A stretch of DNA of 6,571 nt, from positions 1 to 6,571 of the forward strand of contig PMIZ01000253.1 in assembly GCA_003157225.1 (NCBI GenBank), written 5' to 3'. Below the pieces are notes generated by a model. That model was not told the DNA's origin and made no database searches. It saw nothing but the letters and a program-made list of their open reading frames with translations. The stretch comes from Actinomycetota bacterium (GTDB taxonomy: Bacteria > Actinomycetota > Thermoleophilia > RBG-16-64-13). Position numbers and translations under genes: made by a program. Of this stretch, positions 1 to 6,570 are shown piece by piece (positions within the stretch are counted from its first letter, which is position 1; each line of letters opens with the position of its first letter).

Positions 1-1140
1 GCCAAGATGGAGCTTTCCACGCTGATGCAGACGGAGATTAACCTCCCCTTCATCACCGCGACGGCGGACGGGCCCAAGCATCTGAACATGACGCTCACCC
101 GTGCGAAGTTCGAACAGCTCGTTGACGACCTGATCAAGCGGACGCTCGGACCGACCGAACGGGCGCTGAAAGACGCAGGCCTTTCCCCCTCGCAGGTCGA
201 CGAGGTGATACTTGTCGGCGGGATGACGCGTGTGCCGCGAGTCCAGCAGATTGTCCGCGAGGTCTTCGGCAGGGAGCCCCATAAAGGGGTGAATCCCGAC
301 GAAGTCGTTGCGGTGGGTGCGGCAATACAGGGAGGCGTGCTTTCAGGCGACGTGACGGACGTGCTCCTTCTCGATGTGACGCCTCTGTCTCTCGGCATCG
401 AAACGCTCGGGGGCGTGATGACGCGGCTCATCGAGTCGAACACGACGATACCGACGAAGAAGAGTGAGATCTTCTCGACGGCCTCCGAAAGCCAGCCGTC
501 GGTCGAGATTCACGTTCTTCAGGGCGAACGCCAGATGGCGGCGGATAACCGCACGCTGGGCACATTCCATCTCGATGGAATTCCGCCGGCGCCGCGGGGG
601 ATCCCGCAGATCGAAGTCACGTTCGACATCGACGCCAACGGCATCACCCACGTGTCGGCCAAGGACCTGGCCACCGGCAACGAGCAGAAGATCATGATCC
701 AGAGCTCGAGCGGTCTGGGCGACGACGAGATCAAGAAGATGGTCCGTGACGCCGAAGTGAACGCCGACGAAGACAAGAAGAAGAAAGAGCTGGTGGACGC
801 TCGCAACCAGGCGGAGCACCTGGTGTACTCCACCCGCAAGTCGCTGAAGGAATTCGGTGACAAGGTCGGCGGCGCAGCGGTTGGCGACATCGACAACGCC
901 GCGCGCGACCTGGAAGAGGCTATCAAAGGCGACGACCTCAACCTGATCAAGAAGCGTACCGAGACCTTGCAGGAGGCAGCGTACAAGCTGTCCGAGGCGG
1001 CCTATCAGGCGGCCCAGGGTCAGCAGGGCGGCGGCGCCGGCGGTGGACACGGCGCCGGGGGTGGCAGCCAAGACGGCGGCGCACCCGAAGACGAAGTCGT
1101 CGAAGATGCCGACTTCGAGGTCATCGACGAGGACAAATAG
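1..1140 (+). CDS. dnaK: Molecular chaperone DnaK (Hsp70), 5'-truncated by the window start
   Basis: ATP-dependent Hsp70 chaperone of the cytoplasm, working with DnaJ and GrpE, both encoded downstream. The open frame enters the window already reading at base 1 (379 residues before the TAG), so the ATG at base 7 is an internal Met and not the start. By comparison with the ~610-640 residue family about 240 N-terminal residues are missing, including the main ATP-binding motifs. Visible are the third Hsp70 signature VILVGGMTR (about bases 205-231), the interdomain linker [15 protein letters not shown] (about 361-405), the beta-sandwich substrate domain ([36 protein letters not shown]) and the helical lid. 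The C-terminus is a Gly-rich low-complexity stretch, then an acidic tail ending [11 protein letters not shown], as in bacterial DnaK. hsp20 follows after 33 bp. The operon promoter and any HspR site would lie upstream, outside the window. Identity is certain. Confidence 0.98.
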   Translation, partial: AKMELSTLMQTEINLPFITATADGPKHLNMTLTRAKFEQLVDDLIKRTLGPTERALKDAGLSPSQVDEVILVGGMTRVPRVQQIVREVFGREPHKGVNPDEVVAVGAAIQGGVLSGDVTDVLLLDVTPLSLGIETLGGVMTRLIESNTTIPTKKSEIFSTASESQPSVEIHVLQGERQMAADNRTLGTFHLDGIPPAPRGIPQIEVTFDIDANGITHVSAKDLATGNEQKIMIQSSSGLGDDEIKKMVRDAEVNADEDKKKKELVDARNQAEHLVYSTRKSLKEFGDKVGGAAVGDIDNAARDLEEAIKGDDLNLIKKRTETLQEAAYKLSEAAYQAAQGQQGGGAGGGHGAGGGSQDGGAPEDEVVEDADFEVIDEDK

Positions 1141-1173
1141 CAGGCAGCGAAGAAGACGAGGAGGCAGACGAAA

Positions 1174-1656
1174 ATGGCATTGGTCAGATGGGATCCTTTC
1201 CGCGAGTTGACGGCGCTTCAGACCGAAGTCAACCGCTTGTTCTCCCGAGTGGGCGGCGGCGACCTGGTCGAACGGCAGTCGTGGACCCCGCAGGTTGACG
1301 TGATCGAGACCGACGACAGCATCAAGCTCAAGGCTGAGCTCGCCGGCATGGACCCGGCCGACATCAACATCGAGGTGCAGGACAACGTCCTCACCGTGAG
1401 CGGCGAGCGGCGGTTCCAGGAAGAGATCAAGGAAGACAAGTACTATCGCATCGAGCGGCGGTATGGTTCGTTCAGCCGGTCGGTGGCGCTTCCGCAGACG
1501 GTGAACGAGAACGGGATCGAAGCCAAGTACGAGAACGGCGTGCTGGAAGTGGTCGTGCCGAAAGCCGAGATCGTCAAGCCGAAGAAGATCTCGGTCGCGA
1601 TAGGCGAGCAGAAGCAGAAGACGGTCGAAGCCTCGGCGACGGAAAGCGTCTCGTAG
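1174..1656 (+). CDS. hsp20: Small heat-shock protein, Hsp20/alpha-crystallin family
   Basis: ATP-independent holdase that binds unfolding proteins and hands them to the DnaK system. At 160 residues it has typical bacterial length. The N-terminal arm starts MALVRWDPFREL, a common opening in this family. The alpha-crystallin domain spans about residues 37-130 (SWTPQVDVIETDD, AELAGMDPADI, LTVSGERR, RRYGSFSRSVALP) and ends in the conserved block YENGVLEVVVPK (119-130). The C-terminal anchor I-x-V is ISV at 139-141, which in the family docks into the neighbouring dimer. The start is supported by GAGGAGG at 1158-1164, 9 nt before the ATG. It lies 33 bp after dnaK and 89 bp before grpE on the same strand, so it is probably co-transcribed with both. 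Its position inside the dnaK operon differs from the classical dnaK-grpE-dnaJ-hspR order. Confidence 0.96.
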   Translation: MALVRWDPFRELTALQTEVNRLFSRVGGGDLVERQSWTPQVDVIETDDSIKLKAELAGMDPADINIEVQDNVLTVSGERRFQEEIKEDKYYRIERRYGSFSRSVALPQTVNENGIEAKYENGVLEVVVPKAEIVKPKKISVAIGEQKQKTVEASATESVS

Positions 1657-1701
1657 CCCTTCGGGCGATACCGGCCGTACAATGATGTGACGAGTCTGAG
1701 A

Positions 1702-1731
1702 CGGGGGCGGCGGCGAAGGCCGCCGCCCCCG
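1702..1731 (+). terminator. Perfect 13-bp GC hairpin without a T-tract, just upstream of grpE
   Basis: Bases 1702-1714 (CGGGGGCGGCGGC) and 1719-1731 (GCCGCCGCCCCCG) are exact reverse complements separated by the 4-nt loop GAAG. In RNA this is a very stable stem of G-C pairs only. No run of T follows (the next bases are CATAAGAGG), so it is not a canonical Rho-independent terminator. Hairpins lacking a U tail are reported as terminators or attenuators in GC-rich actinobacteria. It ends 4 nt before the grpE ribosome binding site (1736-1742), so it could equally be a partial terminator, an RNA-processing or stability element after hsp20, or an influence on grpE translation. The structure is certain; the role is inferred. 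Confidence 0.45.
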
Positions 1732-1745
1732 CATAAGAGGAGCTG

Positions 1746-2456
1746 ATGGCAGAGAAGAGACATATCCCTATCAACGGCGGCGACGGTGCAGAAGCGGTCG
1801 CCGCGGCGACCGGCCAGGCCTCGCCCAGGGGGGCGCAGAGCGCTCCGGGCTCGGCAGGCCCCGCCACCGCGGGTGCGGCTCGCAGCGCGGGCGGCCGGGG
1901 AGCTCACGACCCGCACGACGCGTCGACCAAGGTTATCGACGCACTGACGGCCGAACGTGACGCCCTCGCGGCAGAGCGGGACGCTCTGGCGAAGGAGCGC
2001 GACATGGCGGCCGATTCCCTTCTGCGTTTGCGCGCGGAGTTCGAGAACTTTCGCAGACGCACCTCGCGGGAGGTCGTCGACGCCGGGGTGCGGGCGCAGG
2101 GCGAGCTGCTGGGCGATCTGCTGCCTGTGCTCGACAATCTCGACAGGGCCTTGGACGCCGCCGAGCATCACGAGGAAGGCAAGGTGCTGGACGGTGTGCG
2201 GCTGACCCGCAACATGTTCGCCGGCCTGCTCGCGCGGGTGGGCGTGGAAGAGATCGGGGAAGTGGGCACCCTTTTCGACCCCAACCTTCACGAAGCCGTC
2301 CTGGTGCGGGCTTCCGAGCAGCCTGAAGGTTCGGTCGCGGCTGTTCTGCAGCGTGGATACCGACAGGGGGAGCGCGTCCTCCGGGCCGCCCGCGTGGTGG
2401 TCTCCTCCGGGCCTGAGAGTGCGACCAGCCCGGGCGGCACGCCCGTGGTTGCGTAG
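1746..2456 (+). CDS. grpE: Nucleotide exchange factor GrpE
   Basis: Cofactor that releases ADP from DnaK and may act as a thermosensor through its coiled coil. It has 236 residues. Residues 10-60 are a low-complexity Gly/Ala/Ser-rich leader, probably disordered. Three near-identical heptads follow (AERDALA, AERDALA, KERDMAA at 69-89), starting the long dimerisation coiled coil, then the conserved RLRAEFENFRRR (94-105) and LLPVLDNLDRAL (125-136). The C-terminal beta domain that contacts DnaK carries the GrpE signature elements FDPNLHEAV (177-185) and GYRQGERVLRAARVVVS (204-220). AGAGGAG at 1736-1742 is the ribosome binding site; its spacing to the ATG is short, 3 nt. dnaJ begins 12 bp downstream. 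The GC hairpin directly upstream may tune its expression. Confidence 0.97.
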   Translation: MAEKRHIPINGGDGAEAVAAATGQASPRGAQSAPGSAGPATAGAARSAGGRGAHDPHDASTKVIDALTAERDALAAERDALAKERDMAADSLLRLRAEFENFRRRTSREVVDAGVRAQGELLGDLLPVLDNLDRALDAAEHHEEGKVLDGVRLTRNMFAGLLARVGVEEIGEVGTLFDPNLHEAVLVRASEQPEGSVAAVLQRGYRQGERVLRAARVVVSSGPESATSPGGTPVVA

Positions 2457-2468
2457 GGGCGAGACGAC

Positions 2469-3599
<1,131 letters not shown>

Positions 3600-3626
3600 A
3601 GCAGGAACGCGAAGGGGCGTAACCAG

Positions 3627-4046
3627 ATGCCGCTGGAAGACAAGATGAGGCCGGTGTTCATGATCTCGGTGGCAGCTGAGCTGGCCGAGATGCATCCACA
3701 GACACTGCGAATGTACGAACGACGCGGATTGATACGTCCCCGGCGCTCGTCCAAGAGCACCCGTCTCTATTCGCTGGACGATGTGGAGCGTTTGCGCCGC
3801 ATCCAGCAGTTGGTGGCCGAGTGCGGTCTGAACTTGGCTGGGGTCGAGCGCGTTCTGGAGATGGAGGAACAATTGGCTGCGCTTCAGCGCAGGGTGGACC
3901 AGCTGCAGGCCGACATGGACCGGCTGGCCTTCCAAGCCCGCGAGGACCTGGAAGCCGCCCACCGCAGCTATCGCAAGGAATTGGTGCCGCGCAGTGCTCC
4001 CGGCGGCGTGATCTTGCTGACTCGTAAGGGTCGGGGTAGCCGGTGA
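3627..4046 (+). CDS. hspR: Heat-shock repressor HspR, MerR family
   Basis: Transcriptional repressor of the dnaK operon in actinobacteria, where it binds the HAIR inverted repeat and uses DnaK as co-repressor. It has 139 residues. The winged helix-turn-helix is at the N-terminus: FMISVAAELAEMHPQTLRMYERR (11-33, interrupted here only by description) carries the HPQTLR.YER recognition helix seen in HspR, followed by GLIRPRR and the wing TRLYSLDDVERL (45-56). The block CGLNLAGVERVLEMEEQL (66-83) is also typical of HspR and leads into a dimerisation coiled coil to about residue 110. No ligand-binding domain follows, as expected for this short MerR branch. The start is supported by AAGGGG at 3612-3617, 9 nt before the ATG; a second ATG at codon 7 is less well placed. 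The gene lies 27 bp after dnaJ and overlaps the next gene by 4 nt. No complete HAIR site is visible in the window, so its operator presumably lies upstream of dnaK. Confidence 0.95.
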   Translation: MPLEDKMRPVFMISVAAELAEMHPQTLRMYERRGLIRPRRSSKSTRLYSLDDVERLRRIQQLVAECGLNLAGVERVLEMEEQLAALQRRVDQLQADMDRLAFQAREDLEAAHRSYRKELVPRSAPGGVILLTRKGRGSR

Positions 4047-4618
4047 GCGACGAAGCGAGGCTCGATGGTTCGGAAGACGACGAGCCGCTGACCCAAGAGC
4101 AGCCCTGCGCCAACCACCCCCGCCGCATGACACTGGTGACGTGCAACGCCTGCGGCAAGCCGTTGTGCCCGGACTGCATGGTGTTCTCGGCGGTGGGCAT
4201 CAAGTGCCGCGAATGTGCGAGGACGCCCCGTTCCGCGATCGTCACGCTGAAACACGGCCGGCTCGCCCGGGCTGTGGCGGTGGGCCTCGGCGCGGGAACA
4301 GCCGTTGGGCTTGCCTACTACTATGTCCTGGGCGCCATCGGGTTCTTCTTCTTGCTCTACTTCATCGCGCTAGGCATCGGGTACGTGGTGGGCGAAGCCG
4401 TGTCGTGGGCCTCTGGTCACTACCGTGGGCTGCAGACGGCTGTCATCGCAGCGCTCTCCACCCTATGGGCCTTCGTCTTCCCTCCGGTTCTGTCGGTGTT
4501 TCTCAACACCGGCTTCAGCTGGAGCGCGGTCGTCTTTGGCCTGTCGCACCGCACCGGGGTGATCAACTGGATCGTCATGCTGGTGGCCGGGTACTTCGCG
4601 TGGCACCGCAACCGGTAA
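4043..4618 (+). CDS. Integral membrane protein with N-terminal B-box-like double zinc finger
   Basis: Function unknown. It has 191 residues and starts at a GTG that overlaps the hspR TGA (GTGA, 4043-4046), so it is probably translationally coupled to hspR. The cytoplasmic N-terminus carries eight likely zinc ligands: C22, H25, C34, C37, C42, C45, C55 and C58 (CANHP, CNACGKPLCPDCM, CRECAR), a B-box-like cross-brace layout. The same kind of finger precedes many actinobacterial rhomboid proteases, but here the rest has no rhomboid GxSG serine motif. Instead about four hydrophobic segments follow (roughly residues 76-96, 97-118, 130-154 and 171-187), ending in the basic tail WHRNR. The GYVVGEAVSWASG segment (113-125) and glycine-rich helices suggest a small membrane protein and not a transporter with visible catalytic residues. 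Its place behind hspR suggests a role in, or regulation with, the heat-shock response; that is inference. CIRCE follows 14 bp after its stop. Confidence 0.85.
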   Translation: MSDEARLDGSEDDEPLTQEQPCANHPRRMTLVTCNACGKPLCPDCMVFSAVGIKCRECARTPRSAIVTLKHGRLARAVAVGLGAGTAVGLAYYYVLGAIGFFFLLYFIALGIGYVVGEAVSWASGHYRGLQTAVIAALSTLWAFVFPPVLSVFLNTGFSWSAVVFGLSHRTGVINWIVMLVAGYFAWHRNR

Positions 4619-4632
4619 GCCGGCGCAACGCG

Positions 4633-4659
4633 TTGGCACTCCCCTAGGGAGAGTGCCAA
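4633..4659 (+). promoter_or_regulatory. CIRCE-type inverted repeat, putative HrcA operator
   Basis: Left arm TTGGCACTC (4633-4641), a 9-nt spacer (4642-4650) and right arm GAGTGCCAA (4651-4659) form a perfect 9-9-9 inverted repeat. The classic CIRCE is TTAGCACTC-N9-GAGTGCTAA, so each arm differs at one base, and the two changes are complementary and keep the symmetry. CIRCE is the binding site of HrcA, the repressor of groESL operons and others. Here it precedes an FmdB-family gene. It lies 14 bp after the upstream stop codon and 66 bp before the TTG start of the next gene. No T-run follows, which argues against a plain terminator. The repeat is seen directly; HrcA binding is inferred from the match. 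Confidence 0.82.
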
Positions 4660-4665
4660 TACCTA

Positions 4666-4694
4666 CTGCAATGCGACCGCATTTCCGATATACT
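4666..4694 (+). promoter_or_regulatory. Putative sigma70-type promoter for the fmdB-like/surE/HAD operon
   Basis: TATACT at 4689-4694 matches the -10 consensus TATAAT at five of six positions and stands out in this GC-rich DNA. At 17-bp spacing the -35 position is CTGCAA (4666-4671), only three of six matches, so the -35 is weak. Transcription would begin near 4701, giving a leader of about 25 nt before the TTG start at 4726 and including the Shine-Dalgarno. CIRCE would sit just upstream of the -35. The -10 is the only good candidate in the intergenic region. Confidence 0.55.
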
Positions 4695-4710
4695 ATTCGG
4701 CTGAAGAATG

Positions 4711-4716
4711 AGGAGG
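4711..4716 (+). promoter_or_regulatory. Ribosome binding site that assigns a TTG start
   Basis: AGGAGG, a perfect anti-16S match, lies 9 nt before TTG at 4726. An in-frame ATG at 4708 lies before it, so that ATG cannot use it and would leave almost no leader after the predicted promoter. The TTG start gives the family's canonical N-terminus MPTYEYRC. Confidence 0.85.
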
Positions 4717-4725
4717 TCTCTAGCC

Positions 4726-5088
4726 TTGCCTACATATGAATATCGTTGCGTTTCGTGCGAGCACCAGTTCGAGCGCTTTCAGCGGATGTCCGACGAGCCG
4801 GTGAAAGAGTGTGAGGTCTGCGGCGAGCCTGTGAGGAGGCTGCTGTTTCCCGTTGCCATCCAGTTCAAGGGCAAGGGCTTCTATACCACCGACTATGCCC
4901 GCAAGAGCACGCTTGGCTCGACCAGCAACAACACGGCCAGCAGTAGCAGCTCCGAATCGTCGTCCGGCCGCGAGAGCGGCGCTTCGGACGGTGGCGACGC
5001 CGGCAAGGGGAAGAGCGAACCCTCTCCCTCCGAGACGTCGGAGAAGAAGCCCGTCACCTCCGTGGCCGGCGCAAAGAGCGACTGCTGA
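4726..5088 (+). CDS. FmdB-family zinc-ribbon protein (CxxC/CxxC/Ser-rich type)
   Basis: Small putative regulatory protein of unknown mechanism; the family is named after FmdB, linked to formamidase expression in Methylophilus. From the TTG start it has 120 residues. The zinc ribbon has C8/C11 (CVSC) and C29/C32 (CEVC), followed by the family's conserved end FKGKGFYTTDYARKS (about 48-62). The rest is a low-complexity tail rich in Ser, Gly, Lys and Glu, including the SSSS run that gives the family its CxxC_CxxC_SSSS name, ending in a lone C-terminal Cys (KSDC). The start is chosen on the strong AGGAGG and the canonical MPTYEYRC opening. It is the first gene after a CIRCE repeat and a good -10 box, and surE begins 17 bp downstream, so it probably heads an HrcA-responsive operon. 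No DNA-binding activity can be inferred from the sequence alone. Confidence 0.93.
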   Translation: MPTYEYRCVSCEHQFERFQRMSDEPVKECEVCGEPVRRLLFPVAIQFKGKGFYTTDYARKSTLGSTSNNTASSSSSESSSGRESGASDGGDAGKGKSEPSPSETSEKKPVTSVAGAKSDC

Positions 5089-5105
5089 TCTCGCGTCCTG
5101 CTGCC

Positions 5106-5939
5106 ATGGCGGCCCCTTCCCCTTCCCGGGACTGCGCGCTCGTTGCCTTTGGATCCTCGCGTCCGCTGATCGTCATCACGAATGACGACGGCGTCTGGTC
5201 GCCCGGCCTGGCCGTCCTGAAGACTGCCTTGGATCCGCTCGGCGAGGTGCACGTGGTGGCTCCGGCCGAGAATCGCTCCGGCGCCGCCCGCAGCATCACC
5301 ATGCATTCACCGCTCTGGGTGGAAGAGGTGCGACTCTCCGATGGCACGCTTGCCTATAGCACCGACGGCACCCCGGTCGACTGCGTGCGCATGGCCGCCC
5401 TCGGCCTCTTGGAGCGCAAGCCCGACCTGATTGTTTCCGGCATCAACCTGGGCGGCAATCTGGGTGACGACATCACCTACTCGGGCACCGTCGCAGCCGC
5501 CCTCGAAGGCATTATGCTCGACATCCCCGCCATGGCTGTCTCGGCGGAGCGATACCATCCTTCTTCCGATCTCACGGTTGCGGCTCGCTTCGCAGCGCGG
5601 CTGGTGTCGCTCGCCTTAAAGCGCGGCTTCCCGGCCAAGACCCTGCTCAACGTCAACTGCCCCGACCTTCCCTGGGACGACGTCAAGGGCGCCCGCCTGA
5701 CCGTGCTGGGTAAACGCGTGTACGGCGACAAGGTGGAGTATCGCGAGACCAAGGGTAACCGCCGCGGGTACCACATCTACAACGATGATCTCAGCTATCT
5801 GAAAGAGCCGGGGACAGATTTTGAAGCGATCGCCGAAGGCTTCGTCTCTATCACTCCACTCCACTTCGACCTGATGTCTCACGAGGCTCTCGACCAACTG
5901 TGCGGTTGGGACAAGGAACTGGACTCGTGGGAGAGGTGA
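5106..5939 (+). CDS. surE: 5'/3'-nucleotidase SurE (stationary-phase survival protein)
   Basis: Metal-dependent phosphatase that hydrolyses nucleoside monophosphates, and in some species polyphosphate. It has 277 residues, within the usual ~250-280. The metal-site motifs are all present: NDDG (Asp27, Asp28), the Ser of AENRSGAARS (Ser58) and the Asn of SGIN (Asn114), followed by the family block GGNLGDDITYSGTVAAALEG (116-135). GTPVDCV (88-94) and LLNVNCPD are also typical. The ATG at 5106 adds about 19 residues before the usual beta-strand (PLIVITNDDG), a slightly long N-terminus, but no other ATG, GTG or TTG lies in frame before the motif. No convincing Shine-Dalgarno precedes it, and it starts 17 bp after the fmdB-like gene, so translation may be coupled. 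The downstream phosphatase gene overlaps its end. Confidence 0.96.
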   Translation: MAAPSPSRDCALVAFGSSRPLIVITNDDGVWSPGLAVLKTALDPLGEVHVVAPAENRSGAARSITMHSPLWVEEVRLSDGTLAYSTDGTPVDCVRMAALGLLERKPDLIVSGINLGGNLGDDITYSGTVAAALEGIMLDIPAMAVSAERYHPSSDLTVAARFAARLVSLALKRGFPAKTLLNVNCPDLPWDDVKGARLTVLGKRVYGDKVEYRETKGNRRGYHIYNDDLSYLKEPGTDFEAIAEGFVSITPLHFDLMSHEALDQLCGWDKELDSWER

Positions 5940-6472
5940 CGGGCAGTTTGCCGGCGCGCGGCGGGGACGGCGGGGAGCCGTCCGGCCCGGTCTACCAAGC
6001 GGTCGTTTTTGACCTCGACGGCACCGTCGTCGATTCGGTGGAGTTGATAACCATCTCCTTCCAGCACGCTATCCGCGAGGTGCTGGGGCGCGAGATCTCG
6101 CGGGAGGATTCCATCGCCTGGGTAGGGCGGCCCTTGCGGGAGCAGATGGAGATGTTCAGTCCCGAGCACGCCGAGGAGCTGGTGAGGGTCTACCAAGAGT
6201 TCAACCACCGCCAGCACGACCGCATGCTCACGCTGTACGACGGCGTTCTTCATCTTCTGGAGAGCCTCGGGTACGCCGGCGTCAAGGTGGGCCTGGTCAC
6301 TTCCAAGTCGCGCCATACCACGCAGATGGCTTTCGACCTCACCGGCATTGAGAGCTACTTCGACGCCACGGTGTGCGCCGATGAGAGCCCGGGCAACAAG
6401 CCGTCGGCGGACCCCATCTTGCTGTGCCTGGAACGCCTGGGCGTGAGGCCGGACCGGGCGGCGAACCGGTAG
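5927..6472 (+). CDS. HAD-superfamily phosphatase (PpaX/phosphoglycolate-phosphatase-like), C-terminus replaced
   Basis: Predicted cytoplasmic phosphatase of the HAD type with an alpha-helical cap; the substrate is not predictable (phosphoglycolate or pyrophosphate are candidates). Counting from GTG 5927, motif I is VFDLDGTVVDS with the nucleophile Asp29 and acid/base Asp31, motif II is the Thr of LVTSK (Thr125) and motif III the Lys of NKPSADP (Lys158). Motif IV, normally VGDSxxD some 10-15 residues after LGVRP, is absent: the frame reads LGVRPDRAANR and stops at residue 181, where the family has about 215-220. The final bases coincide with minus-strand recombinase coding sequence, so the gene is broken at a junction near 6440-6470. 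GTG 5927 has AAGGA (5913-5917) at 9 nt; GTG 5936, a 4-nt overlap with the surE stop, is the alternative. It would be inactive as it stands. Confidence 0.85.
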   Translation: MGEVTGSLPARGGDGGEPSGPVYQAVVFDLDGTVVDSVELITISFQHAIREVLGREISREDSIAWVGRPLREQMEMFSPEHAEELVRVYQEFNHRQHDRMLTLYDGVLHLLESLGYAGVKVGLVTSKSRHTTQMAFDLTGIESYFDATVCADESPGNKPSADPILLCLERLGVRPDRAANR

Positions 6473-6570
6473 AAGGAGCGCAGGGCCGCCATCCGCTGGG
6501 CCACTGACGACCGTGCGTGGCCCTCGGACAGCTCGGCGAGGTAGGCGCGGAGGGTGGTCCGCGGCGGGGT
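6355..6570 (-). CDS. Fragment of a XerC/XerD-like tyrosine recombinase, N-terminal domain
   Basis: On the minus strand, reading in from the window end, the frame encodes LRAYLAEL (about 6552-6529), then SSVAQRMAALRSFYRFAARSG down to about 6448. This matches the SAM-like core-binding domain of XerC/XerD and phage-type integrases, in which the helix pattern AYL..L, a conserved SV, then ALRSFYRF is a hallmark. About 40 residues look genuine. The same frame then continues without similarity (PRRSRHSKMGSADG) to a TAG at 6355-6357, where the plus strand is clearly the HAD gene, so only about 6445-6570 should be taken as recombinase. Its start lies beyond the right edge and its catalytic domain is missing. 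It meets the HAD gene tail to tail at a break in both proteins. Whether it is a housekeeping Xer protein or a mobile-element integrase cannot be told from this part. Confidence 0.6.
   Translation of the reverse strand, partial: TPPRTTLRAYLAELSEGHARSSVAQRMAALRSFYRFAARSGLTPRRSRHSKMGSADGLLPGLSSAHTVASK

Noticed and set aside
1678..1683. TACAAT as a -10 box for a separate grpE promoter
   Set aside because: No acceptable -35 at 16-18 bp (AGCCCT and neighbours), so a single hexamer is too weak to report as a promoter.
343..1734. Minus-strand open frame (463 codons) opposite dnaK and hsp20
   Set aside because: Same reasoning: a shadow of conserved plus-strand genes, with no family resemblance and no promoter or ribosome binding site that I can see.
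4043..4618. Rhomboid protease identity for the zinc-finger membrane protein
   Set aside because: The N-terminal finger resembles rhomboid-associated fingers, but no GxSG serine motif or six-helix rhomboid core is present.
4633..4659. The inverted repeat as a Rho-independent terminator of the hspR operon
   Set aside because: The arms match CIRCE too closely, the spacing is exactly 9 nt, and no T-run follows. A secondary effect on termination cannot be excluded.
6355..6440. Full extension of the minus-strand recombinase frame to its stop codon
   Set aside because: Below about 6440 the minus-strand translation loses recombinase character, while the plus strand clearly encodes HAD motif III.
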